Shown one piece after another: positions 26,201-32,342 of a stretch of 36,390 bases of DNA; within the stretch, counting starts at the first letter, position 1; each line of letters opens with the position of its first letter. Made by a program: the position numbers and the translations under genes. The DNA lies in assembly GCA_945897395.1 (NCBI GenBank), contig CAMDFE010000001.1:1-36390 (forward strand), read 5' to 3'. Under the pieces are notes generated by a model that saw nothing but the letters and a program-made list of their open reading frames with translations, had not been told where the DNA came from and did no database searches. Origin of the DNA: Chryseobacterium gleum. Lineage in GTDB: Bacteria > Bacteroidota > Bacteroidia > Flavobacteriales_D > Sanyastnellaceae.

Positions 26201-26943
26201 TTTGGATAACGATCATAGGGTAAATCGTGAAAGTCGTTTGGAGGAACGGGAGTGGTATTTCCAAATGTGATGTACCGCGTATTATTAATGGAAAGATTGT
26301 TAATGCTAGGCTTGAAGACGGTAATGTCGTCAATGGCCCAGTGATAGTAGCTTCCGGAATATAAAAAACGAAGTTTAACATTTGCTTGTCCAATAGCCCC
26401 AGATGGAAATGTTGCCGATTTCCATTCTGCCGTAGCTCCAGGAAAATCAGATTGAGTAAGCATATCTATCCAAGTGGTTCCATTGTTAATGGAGTATTGA
26501 ACTTTTATTGTAGAGCTGTAATTTCTGAATTGTTGCTGATAGGTGACCACGGCTCCGGTTACTCCGGTTAATGAAAAAGAGTTTGAAATGAGCCACGCAG
26601 TGTGAGGACCTGGGTCAGGACCAGTTCCGAATCCGCCGCATTGATTGTCGTTATCGTCCCAATAATTCGAATCGAAAATCATGAACCCATTGCCTTGGGA
26701 AACGGAATTGAAGGCAGAACTTCCCCCTGCACATGAACCTCGCGAGGTAATTGCATTGCTAGGAACAGTGCTAGGACCGCGGTATTCCCAAACGCCAATA
26801 TTTGAAGTACTACCATTTGTCCAGGTGGTAGGAAGACCTCCAGAAAAATCCCAACTATACAAGGGAATGCCCAACACTTGCGCAAAGGATTGTATTTGCG
26901 AAGTGCAAATAAGACAAAGCGTAATAACGGCGCGGTTTAGCAT
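20278..26943 (-). CDS. Giant T9SS-secreted repeat protein with MopE-like metal-binding and Ig/PKD-like modules
   Basis: The protein has 2221 residues. Signal peptide (1-21) is followed by a choice-of-anchor J-like domain (22-210, ending HWAIDDITVF), a CARDB-like domain (about 215-345) and a third domain (about 350-500): the same trio as the two T9SS proteins at 682-4636. Next come three short C-x-DGSC repeats (about 507-580), six ~67-residue MopE-like repeats (580-983; DGDGFG, DCND, IDDNCNG) and three more C-x-DGSC-type repeats (984-1058). Seven Cys-containing Ig/PKD-like modules of ~155 residues follow (1058-2130), then a T9SS type A sorting domain (YPNPTQDILNITG). The Asp/Asn-rich motifs suggest calcium or other metal binding at the cell surface. 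Adhesion is inferred; no enzyme motif was seen. The start codon lies only 5 bases from a promoter -7 element. Confidence 0.9.
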   Translation of the reverse strand: MLNRAVITLCLICTSQIQSFAQVLGIPLYSWDFSGGLPTTWTNGSTSNIGVWEYRGPSTVPSNAITSRGSCAGGSSAFNSVSQGNGFMIFDSNYWDDNDNQCGGFGTGPDPGPHTAWLISNSFSLTGVTGAVVTYQQQFRNYSSTIKVQYSINNGTTWIDMLTQSDFPGATAEWKSATFPSGAIGQANVKLRFLYSGSYYHWAIDDITVFKPSINNLSINNTRYITFGNTTPVPPNDFHDLPYDRYPKTMLVPFKFNAKATNIGSATQTASNLNVKVLNAANTALYNQTTANSNVVAGATATYTLTTGFTPSVTTGYYRITYQINQTQTDEAPGNNKDTLDYYITDYEYARDEGPMEDAFTPSALYTGQTHQVGNIFEGRSNTVKCTSIAVAVGPGTAIGTTIQATIYKNDFTNLQATSVVYPVNAWDINAIGQQRLITLQLPTPLTLYADSVYIVMVGNTVGSQGLKVCRSGAAIDQTSFVRYPENNGLFFMAKMPVVRMNLFTSAQTPGCTNPLANNYLATANIDDGSCDIPGCIYSASSNYNANATWYDGSCVVNGCTIPTACNYSSIATVNDGSCIMPITYYADADVDGFGNPLISQSSCYVSVGYVTNSTDCNDNNANVRPTATEICNTIDDNCNGQINEGITFLTYYADSDGDGFGNPNASLSDCSPPAGYVTNNSDCNDANAIIKPGAAELCNLVDDNCNGQVNEGLVFAKYYIDTDQDGFGAGTPTSSCTPIFGNFVTNNLDCNNNNANIRPNASEICNSIDDNCNTLIDDGITFVNYYIDTDGDGYGAGTAINSCSSPGAGYVTNNTDCNNTNAAIRPGTTEICNAIDDNCNNLIDDELTFVNYYIDTDSDGFGAGSATSSCSNPGAGYVSNNTDCINSNAAINPAAPEICNAIDDNCNGLINEGIVFLTYYLDADNDGYYLSSLSACSSQGINYTTTGGILGDCNDSNPTVNLGAIEICGNGIDEDCNGIDPICIIPGCTNPIASNFNPLANLENGSCIIYGCLDLNADNFNPLANTSDQSCIYFGCTDPFANNFDPSANTDDFSCEYNTAAIDVSNSALCLSDTLIAYNQTQYSLLDSCIIDFGDGTILNYCAPFYTHLYSDASIYSIELTIIQGSQVSSATAAPITVYSSPAVSSINLNFPNLFISTVSTNTLHWFFNQTPTEYTGQSIDAAQGYTGDGFYHVQITNEFGCTSNSDSIYFVIPTYQTSQNSTCGPNEVLFENTTVSSQTLNCHFENSNVTGNYFISPYSYSMTAPENFTVVEVCSAFGNNYYSLNNLPVVSHAIPATPVLNYSANAIQATNNTGNSIQWFLNGAPLNVSSSAQSISTYFNNNFQNGNYSAVYTNEFGCTSDTGYYFVLEINATTSVSSGCSPLSTTITNNTSMPAGIQCEILLPGLDYSPIDVSIDFTFNDPGIYQPTLYCHSGIYSSTYTLDPITVFSHPIAPALSSTYGQVNATNNSLGYNVAWNLDGNNLNLSSNSISTFINGIFDNGYYAATYTDANGCITTGVPLLVIQPNYSVITGEGCAPLVAMLSNTTDPIVGMTCNIANGNGGSSIPFNSTVQLNYNDAGNFAPEMTCSVGVISGTFSDPVITVFSNPTSPILTSSYGLVNATNNSLDYNVSWSLDGNNLNASTNSISTFINGIFDNGYYTATYTDVNGCESTSEPLLVIQPNYSVVVGEGCGPLVAVLSNTTDPLNGMTCSIADGIGGAITPFNITAQLNYNDPGNYAPEMTCSIGSVSATFSDSVITVFPNPTPSSLSYNAGFISANNLPANNSIVWTLNGTSLNINTNPLNIGTSSLSGYFFGTITNEFGCTVNTDSLLQIFPSFTLSSNEGCGPLSVQATNTTPSFDGMTCVIQTNGIDYGLNNSNTLNYSINGAYTTSISCTLDGATFTANGPNVTVFPNAPAPLLTSAYGAVLCSNCAGLVTQYYLDNSPFAQGTSVVGTFQSGIYQNGYFTAQSVSTQGCLSQMSAPLLVIQPSFNFTPTEGCAPLFASFINTTDYINGLSCELFLGNGNGNIPLSYLETYDFNYTSANTYSPYLTCTLGNSSANSPATSITVNGGSVPELIFENGFVTCTNCANQDNVTWIIDGTLTVDSLISVPDSLGQFFSCDYINEFGCSANSFLTSTFEETNVSFKLYPNPTQDILNITGLLPASTLEIRDTQGRLIFRESSTGKVRTINTACFSNGMYTITETSNKIHRSGTLLVNH
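21650..22585 (-). repeat. 468-bp tandem duplication in the giant T9SS gene
   Basis: Bases 21650-22117 and 22118-22585 are highly similar over 156 codons. For example AGTATCCATTGTCAAAAATT occurs at 21963 and 22431. Both code for one Ig-like module with GEGC(A/G)PLVA and FINGIFDNGYY. Differences are spread out and keep the frame, so the duplication is not brand new. Confidence 0.85.
23770..23990 (-). repeat. Three C-x-P-x-A-x-N-x-DGSC-type repeats, second block
   Basis: Three ~24-residue units follow the MopE-like array: CTNPIASNFNPLANLENGSC, CLDLNADNFNPLANTSDQSC and CTDPFANNFDPSANTDDFSC. They match the three units placed before the array, giving a symmetric flank. Confidence 0.85.
23990..25203 (-). 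repeat. Array of six MopE-like putative metal-binding repeats
   Basis: Six in-frame units of about 200 bp. Each codes Y(Y)xDxDxDGFG..., a pair of Cys, DCN(D/N), then (E)ICN.IDDNCNxxI(N/D)(E/D). The sixth ends with GNGIDEDCNGIDPIC and is the most divergent. This is the pattern of the 'putative metal-binding motif' seen in MopE-like proteins. Confidence 0.88.
25204..25425 (-). repeat. Three C-x-DGSC-type repeats, first block
   Basis: Three ~24-residue units precede the MopE-like array: CTNPLANNYLATANIDDGSC, CIYSASSNYNANATWYDGSC and CTIPTACNYSSIATVNDGSC. Confidence 0.85.
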
Positions 26944-26948
26944 ACCCT

Positions 26949-26979
26949 CAAAAATAGGACATATCGATTAAACAAACAA
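26949..26979 (-). promoter_or_regulatory. Putative promoter of the giant T9SS gene
   Basis: On the minus strand TTG (26979-26977), a 20-base spacer, then TATTTTTG (26956-26949), a full TAnnTTTG match. The element ends 5 bases before the ATG at 26943, so the predicted transcription start falls on or next to the start codon. Confidence 0.55.
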
Positions 26980-27023
26980 GACTAATAAATCCTTTTTATT
27001 GAAGAGGTACTTGTTGAATAAGT

Positions 27024-27587
27024 TCAGCGAATACGGTCGGGATTGTTTTTCAGAAATGAGTCCCAACTTTTGTAATTCCCTTTTGCCGCAAGTGGCCCAC
27101 TCGTCTGAAAATAGTGACAAACCGCAGCGGCTAAGCCGTCGGTAGCATCCATTTTCTTGGGCATGTCGGCCTGATTTATTTTTAAAATCTGTTGAAGCAT
27201 AGCAGCAACCTGCTCCTTCGAAGCATTTCCGTTTCCTGTAATACTTTGTTTTATTTTTCTTGGAGCGTATTCTACAACGGAAAGTTTGTGACTGAGTGCG
27301 GCAGCAATAGCAACTCCCTGAGCTCTTCCTAATTTCAACATGGATTGAACATTTTTCCCGAAGAAAGGAGCTTCAATGGCTAGCTCATCAGGATGAAATT
27401 CTTCGATAATTTCAACACATCGCGTAAATATTTTTTCGAGCTTCAATGCGTGATCCGAGATCTTGTCCATGCGAACAATATCCATCGTGAGCAGTGTCAT
27501 TTTTTTTTCTTCCACACGAATAACTCCGTAACCTAAAATGCTTGTTCCGGGGTCAATTCCTAAAATGATTCGTTCTTTTGTGCTCAA
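27024..27587 (-). CDS. ruvC: Crossover junction endodeoxyribonuclease RuvC
   Basis: The protein has 187 residues. The four catalytic acidic residues of the RNase H-like fold are present: Asp12 (GIDPGTS), Glu72 (LAIEAPFF), Asp147 and Asp150 (KMDATDGLAAAVCH). The conserved block YAPRKIKQSITGNGNASKEQV is at about 107-127. It resolves Holliday junctions with RuvAB. It is divergent from the GT2 gene with 36 bases between; no ruvA or ruvB is in the window. Confidence 0.97.
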   Translation of the reverse strand: MSTKERIILGIDPGTSILGYGVIRVEEKKMTLLTMDIVRMDKISDHALKLEKIFTRCVEIIEEFHPDELAIEAPFFGKNVQSMLKLGRAQGVAIAAALSHKLSVVEYAPRKIKQSITGNGNASKEQVAAMLQQILKINQADMPKKMDATDGLAAAVCHYFQTSGPLAAKGNYKSWDSFLKNNPDRIR

Positions 27588-27606
27588 ATGAATTTACTTT
27601 GAGTTT

Positions 27607-27614
27607 CAAAGGTA
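27607..27614 (-). promoter_or_regulatory. Putative ruvC -7 element
   Basis: TACCTTTG on the minus strand is a perfect TAnnTTTG match ending 19 bases before the ruvC ATG. No well-spaced TTG is seen upstream. Confidence 0.45.
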
Positions 27615-27623
27615 ATCTGTTTC

Positions 27624-28646
27624 GTGAAAGACACTTCTTCCAAAATAACGATTGTTGTTCCCTTCCGGAATATCAGCGACGATTGTCGCTCGGTGGATAG
27701 CGCGCTTGTGGAATGCGTGCGCTCATTGCAACTTATTACTGAGTGTGTTGAAGAAGTTATTTTTGTGAATGACCATTCAACAGACGATTCTGAAAAACAC
27801 CTCTTAGGATGCAGCATTCCGAACCTCCGAATATTAAATCTGGAAGGTGAATTCGAAGGAAAAAAAGCAGCTTTAGAATTAGGCGTGAAGGAGTCGAAAA
27901 CAGAATATATCTGGACACTGGATGCTGATGTTGTGATTAGTCAGTTTTCATCAGAACGATTCAAAGAATTTGAACAAGGATTGGGGCAAGATCTTGTAAT
28001 TATGCCGGTATACATGAACTCCGGAAATAGTCTTTTGGAACAACTGCAGACGAATGAATGGCGTTATTTGCAATTCATAACGTGGCTAAGTTCAGAGGTT
28101 AAACTGCCCATGATGTGCAACGGCGCAAATCTTATTTTTAAGCGACAATTGTTTATGGAAAACATAGAAGCACATCGATCTATTTCGAGCGGGGACGATA
28201 TGTTTTTACTGAGTCGAGTTATGAAGATTGGTGGAGATACTTCCATGCGTTGGGAGAAGTTTGTTAGGGTAGAAATTTCAACAGTTAATTCATGGCGAGA
28301 GTCAATTAATCAGCGAATTCGTTGGGCCGGAAAAATCACGAAACTTCCTTCTTCAAAAGCCTCTGTTTTACACGTTCTTTTTGCTCTTATCAGTGCCATT
28401 CATGTTTTTGCCTTTATAGGGCTTTTTATACCTTCGTGGCATTTGGAAAGCGCAGCGTTTCTCTCTTTTAAAGTCCTCGCAGAAGTCGTCTGTATGTATG
28501 GTGTTTTTTCCAATCGAATGAAGATGAAAGAAGTTATGCTGGCTTTGCCGCAGATGTTTCTTTACCCTTTTTTCAGTCTTTTTATCTTTATAAGTAGTTT
28601 ATTTTTCATTCCGAAATGGAAGGGGAGAAGAGTAAGTTTGAAGTAA
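27624..28646 (+). CDS. Family 2 glycosyltransferase, membrane-bound
   Basis: The protein has 340 residues from a GTG start. The GT-A fold has ITIVVPFRN at 8-16, VNDHSTDDS (48-56), the metal-binding DAD at 100-102 in WTLDADVV, a GDD (190-192) for the acceptor site, and QRIRW (230-234), the QxxRW motif of processive-type GT2 enzymes. Two or three C-terminal hydrophobic segments (about 250-330) anchor it in the inner membrane. Sugar and acceptor are not known. The OppC-like gene starts 3 bases after its stop, so the two are co-transcribed. Confidence 0.88.
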   Translation: MKDTSSKITIVVPFRNISDDCRSVDSALVECVRSLQLITECVEEVIFVNDHSTDDSEKHLLGCSIPNLRILNLEGEFEGKKAALELGVKESKTEYIWTLDADVVISQFSSERFKEFEQGLGQDLVIMPVYMNSGNSLLEQLQTNEWRYLQFITWLSSEVKLPMMCNGANLIFKRQLFMENIEAHRSISSGDDMFLLSRVMKIGGDTSMRWEKFVRVEISTVNSWRESINQRIRWAGKITKLPSSKASVLHVLFALISAIHVFAFIGLFIPSWHLESAAFLSFKVLAEVVCMYGVFSNRMKMKEVMLALPQMFLYPFFSLFIFISSLFFIPKWKGRRVSLK

Positions 28647-28648
28647 GC

Positions 28649-29674
28649 ATGGAACCAAATTCTTCATTTCAACGATTTACAAAAAACAAACTAGCAATGG
28701 GTGGTTTGTTCTTTATTCTATTGATGATTTTGGTGTCGGCTTTTGGATCGTTTATTCGCTTGGATAAAACTGAAAATGCAAATGATCAGAAATTAAGTCT
28801 TGCGCTTTGTAAACCTGGATTTAATGTGCAAGTTGTTGCATTGAAATCAGATGTGAAAGAGTGGTTTCCAATCTCGAAAAGTGAATCCATTGGCGACACA
28901 CTTCGCGCAGAATTGTATGAGAAAAATGGGAGCGGGGAAATAAGGAAGTTCGCAACGAAAGATTTGTATGCGAATAGCGATGGCTTAGTTATTTCGAAAA
29001 AGAAATTCTGGTTAGGGACAGATAAATACGGAAGAGATGTGTTATCGCGATTAATGGCAGGAGCATCGGTTTCTTTATTGGTGGGCAGTATAGCAGTAAT
29101 TATATCCTTGATATTGGGTGTAACGCTCGGTTTGTGGGCTGGCTATTTCAAGGGGTGGGTTGATGCATTAATATCGTATTTCATTCAAGTGGTTTGGGCC
29201 ATACCCACGCTGCTGTTGGTTATGGCAATTTGTTTCGCCTTCGGAACAGGATTTTGGAAAGTCTTTGTAGCAGTTGGATTAACGATGTGGGTGGAAGTGG
29301 CCCGCATAACACGCGGGCAGGTCTTGGGTGTTCGAGAAAAGGAATATATTGAAGCCGCGAAGGCTATTGGAAATTCTTCTTCACGAATTATTTTCAAACA
29401 TGTTTTGCCAAACGTTCTTTCACCAATCATTGTGATGTCTGCAGCTAACTTCGCTTCTGCTATTCTCATGGAGGCAGGTTTGAGTTTTTTAGGTTTAGGA
29501 GCACAAATTCCAACTCCGAGTTGGGGGAATATGATACGTGAGAGTTATTCTTATTTGACTACTGATATGGCATATTTGGCATTCTTACCGGGGGTTTGTA
29601 TTATGCTTTTAGTACTTTCGTTTATGATGGTTGGAAATGGATTGCGCGATGCATTAGATGTTCGCGAGAATTGA
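28649..29674 (+). CDS. ABC transporter permease, OppC/DppC family
   Basis: The protein has 341 residues from the ATG at 28649, 3 bases after the GT2 stop; an in-frame ATG at 28616 would add 11 residues inside GT2. It has a first membrane segment (about 17-37), an enlarged extracytoplasmic segment (about 38-120), the family signature LGTDKYGRDVLSRLMAGA, then five more membrane segments with the EAA loop (EYIEAAKAIGNSSSRIIFKHVLPN) that docks the ATPase. It normally pairs with OppB and a solute-binding protein for peptide uptake, but none of these is nearby. The next gene begins 14 bases after its stop. Confidence 0.9.
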   Translation: MEPNSSFQRFTKNKLAMGGLFFILLMILVSAFGSFIRLDKTENANDQKLSLALCKPGFNVQVVALKSDVKEWFPISKSESIGDTLRAELYEKNGSGEIRKFATKDLYANSDGLVISKKKFWLGTDKYGRDVLSRLMAGASVSLLVGSIAVIISLILGVTLGLWAGYFKGWVDALISYFIQVVWAIPTLLLVMAICFAFGTGFWKVFVAVGLTMWVEVARITRGQVLGVREKEYIEAAKAIGNSSSRIIFKHVLPNVLSPIIVMSAANFASAILMEAGLSFLGLGAQIPTPSWGNMIRESYSYLTTDMAYLAFLPGVCIMLLVLSFMMVGNGLRDALDVREN

Positions 29675-29688
29675 AATTAAATATTGAA

Positions 29689-31221
29689 ATGAAATTGAAA
29701 TTTTTTGTTACGATTTTGTTTGTTGCGCAGGTTTTATTTTGCCTTGCACAGCCTTCCGCGTACCCTACCGGATTTGGTTTTACTCGCTCTGTGAGAGAAG
29801 CCGTCTTGAAAACAGACTCTCCTGTTTTTCTTTCCATGCAGCCATACATGCGAAACGATTTGCCACTTTCTAAAATGGAAGGCGAGTTGAAAGACAGTGT
29901 GAAGATTTACCACGACTTTGCCGCACTTGCGCTGCGCAAACACATTTTCGAATACCACGAGGGTGATGTTCACATTCGAATGAATTTTCTATACAACATT
30001 GCCGGAGGGAAAGATTTTACGGATACACTAAACTACCCTAGATCACATAGAATTATAACCAACACTAGAGGTCTCTGGGTACAGGCAGATTTTGGAGATA
30101 AGGTTTCTGTTGAAACGGGTTTCTATGAAAGTCAAGAGTATATGCCGAAGTACATGAAGAATTATGTTGATAGTTTAGGTGTTATTCCAGGATTTGGTCG
30201 CGATAAAGATTATACCGCCATTCGGGACGTTGTCGATTATTCTTCTTCATTTTCTAGAATAACGATTCAACCAAATCAAGCATTAAGATTCCATATGGGT
30301 TACGGAAAACATAAAATTGGAAACGGTTATCGTTCGTTGCTTTGGTCTGATGGGATGTATAATTATCCGTATGTTCAATTTGATGTTACAAAAGGAAAGG
30401 TTAGGTATTCACATGTTTGGAATGTGATGCAAAGTCTGGAGCGTTTGCCTTTAGGCGATACTCCTGAATCTACTTTTAGAAGAAAGGCAGGTAGTTTTTC
30501 TTATCTCAGTTGGAAGCCATCGACAAAAGTGGAACTTTCACTTTTTGAATCGGTAGTTTGGAACCGATACGATTCGAATGCAATGCCGCAGGCGCTTCCC
30601 GTTAATTTCTACTCTCCATTCATTGGAACCGGATTCACGCAGGCTAATTCAACTCGAAATAATTTCAATGTGGGTGTTGATGCGAGTGTGCGGCTCATGA
30701 AAAACATTGAAGTTTATGGTCAAGCTTATTCAGATGTGTTGGGCGATTATAAAAAGAATGGAGCGCTGCAATTGGGTGTTCAATCGTACAATTTGGGAGT
30801 AAAGAATTTCGATTTAGGGTTTGAGTATAACCGTGTTCAGAGCGATGTGTATTCTTTTTCGGCGCTGTATTCCGATGCAACACACATGAACCAAACAGTG
30901 GGACATCCGTTGAATAATATGTACGAATACGTTTTGCGTTCTCGTTACCGATACGGAAGATATTTTGCACGTGTGAAGTGGAATTACATTGTTCAAAACA
31001 GAATGGAAGAGCGAAACGACGAGCCCATGTGGATCAACAGAAATTTGAAACAATGGGATGTTGAATTGGGATACTGGATAAATCCTAAAACAAATTCCGA
31101 ATTTATCATTTCCTTTTCCGACCGCATAGACGATCGGTCGAACGACTTGGTAAAACAGCATGCAACAATTCTAATGTTGGGAATTCGCACCGGTCTACAT
31201 GCTGTTTATCGTGATTTTTGA
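29689..31221 (+). CDS. Outer membrane beta-barrel protein, Wzi/RemB-like
   Basis: The protein has 510 residues from the ATG at 29689; upstream in-frame codons overlap oppC and precede the signal peptide MKLKFFVTILFVAQVLFCLAQ. The mature protein is rich in alternating aromatic beta strands (for example ALRFHMGYGKHKIGNGYR, YARVKWNY-type strands) and ends in an aromatic-ended strand near the C-terminus (YRDF), as outer-membrane barrels do. The pattern recalls capsule-assembly Wzi proteins and the Flavobacterium gliding-related RemB, but I cannot verify homology. Its place between GT2/permease genes and a WecA-type gene fits surface glycan assembly. Confidence 0.72.
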   Translation: MKLKFFVTILFVAQVLFCLAQPSAYPTGFGFTRSVREAVLKTDSPVFLSMQPYMRNDLPLSKMEGELKDSVKIYHDFAALALRKHIFEYHEGDVHIRMNFLYNIAGGKDFTDTLNYPRSHRIITNTRGLWVQADFGDKVSVETGFYESQEYMPKYMKNYVDSLGVIPGFGRDKDYTAIRDVVDYSSSFSRITIQPNQALRFHMGYGKHKIGNGYRSLLWSDGMYNYPYVQFDVTKGKVRYSHVWNVMQSLERLPLGDTPESTFRRKAGSFSYLSWKPSTKVELSLFESVVWNRYDSNAMPQALPVNFYSPFIGTGFTQANSTRNNFNVGVDASVRLMKNIEVYGQAYSDVLGDYKKNGALQLGVQSYNLGVKNFDLGFEYNRVQSDVYSFSALYSDATHMNQTVGHPLNNMYEYVLRSRYRYGRYFARVKWNYIVQNRMEERNDEPMWINRNLKQWDVELGYWINPKTNSEFIISFSDRIDDRSNDLVKQHATILMLGIRTGLHAVYRDF

Positions 31222-31222
31222 A

Positions 31223-31230
31223 TACATTTG
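31223..31230 (+). promoter_or_regulatory. Putative -7 element of the WecA-type gene
   Basis: TACATTTG, a perfect TAnnTTTG match, starts just after the stop of the barrel gene and ends 23 bases before the TTG start at 31254. No good TTG at -33. Confidence 0.4.
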
Positions 31231-31253
31231 AGTCAACCTAATCTAAACCAAAA

Positions 31254-32342
31254 TTGAAAGATATTATCTTCGCTTTTCTAAGTGCGTTTGCCATTGTATT
31301 GGTGGCAACACCGCCCCTTATTAAAGTGGCGAAGATGAAGCATTTGGTCGATGAGCCGGGGCAAGACAGAAAACTGCATCACAAAAGTATTCCGACCCTT
31401 GGAGGAATTTTAATATTTGCAGCAACGATTATCTCTTATTGTTTATGGTTTCCTTCAAGAGAGGCTTGGGAGTTGGGAGCCAACTACAACCCACTGCAAG
31501 CGCTTAATGAATTCAAATATATTTTAGCTTCAATGTTTGCCTTATTCTTTATAGGATTGAAAGATGATATTGTTGGTGTTGATCCATTTAAAAAATTAAT
31601 TGTTCATCTTTTTGTAGGCGTAACCCTTGTGGTCTTAGCAGATATTCGATTAACAGAATTTTGGGGACTTTTTGAAGTGGATAAATTGCCTTATTGGCTA
31701 AGTGTAGTGCTTTCCATTTTCATTTACATCGTAATCGTGAATGCGATAAATCTTATCGATGGAGTAGATGGATTGGCCGGTGGAATTGGTTTAATCGGTA
31801 GCGTAGCATTTACGCTTTGGTTTTATAAAACAGGCGACATGCCTCTAGCACTTTTGGCTGTAGGTCTGGCGGGGTCACTTTTTGGATTTTTGATTTTTAA
31901 TTTCCAACCTGCGCGCATATTTATGGGGGATTCGGGATCTTTGATTATTGGAATTTGCATGTATGTTTTGGCAATGAAATTAATTGAATTTCCTCCATCG
32001 AAATTGTCTGCTGCCATGCAAATAGTTTCGAAGCCCATATTCGCTATGGCAATCTTGGCGTATCCGCTTATAGATACACTGAGGGTGTTCGCCATTCGAA
32101 TTTTAGGTGGGAAGTCACCTTTTCTAGCCGACAAAAACCACATACATCATCGTTTGTTGGCCTTAGGTTTACAGCATTATCAAGTGTCTATTGCCTTGTA
32201 TTGTTACACCTTATTCATCATAGGCACAACGTTCTTAATGCCTCCTCAAACACCAAACATTTCATTCTTGGCTGTTGGAAGCATTGCCGTTTTTTTAGCT
32301 TATGTGCCGTTTATGATTCCGAAGAAGAATCAATTGAAATAA
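31254..32342 (+). CDS. wecA: Undecaprenyl-phosphate N-acetylhexosamine-1-phosphate transferase, WecA/TagO/MraY family
   Basis: The protein has 362 residues from a TTG start. It is a polytopic membrane enzyme with the family motifs: DEPGQDRKLHHKSIPTLGG (33-51), KDD (103-105), NAINLIDGVDGLAGG (163-177), FMGDSGS (223-229) and the cytoplasmic DKNHIHHRLL (293-302), which marks the WecA/TagO branch rather than MraY. It loads the first sugar phosphate onto undecaprenyl phosphate for O-antigen, capsule or similar surface glycan. Its last 13 bases overlap the 3' end of the leftward response regulator gene. Confidence 0.92.
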   Translation: MKDIIFAFLSAFAIVLVATPPLIKVAKMKHLVDEPGQDRKLHHKSIPTLGGILIFAATIISYCLWFPSREAWELGANYNPLQALNEFKYILASMFALFFIGLKDDIVGVDPFKKLIVHLFVGVTLVVLADIRLTEFWGLFEVDKLPYWLSVVLSIFIYIVIVNAINLIDGVDGLAGGIGLIGSVAFTLWFYKTGDMPLALLAVGLAGSLFGFLIFNFQPARIFMGDSGSLIIGICMYVLAMKLIEFPPSKLSAAMQIVSKPIFAMAILAYPLIDTLRVFAIRILGGKSPFLADKNHIHHRLLALGLQHYQVSIALYCYTLFIIGTTFLMPPQTPNISFLAVGSIAVFLAYVPFMIPKKNQLK

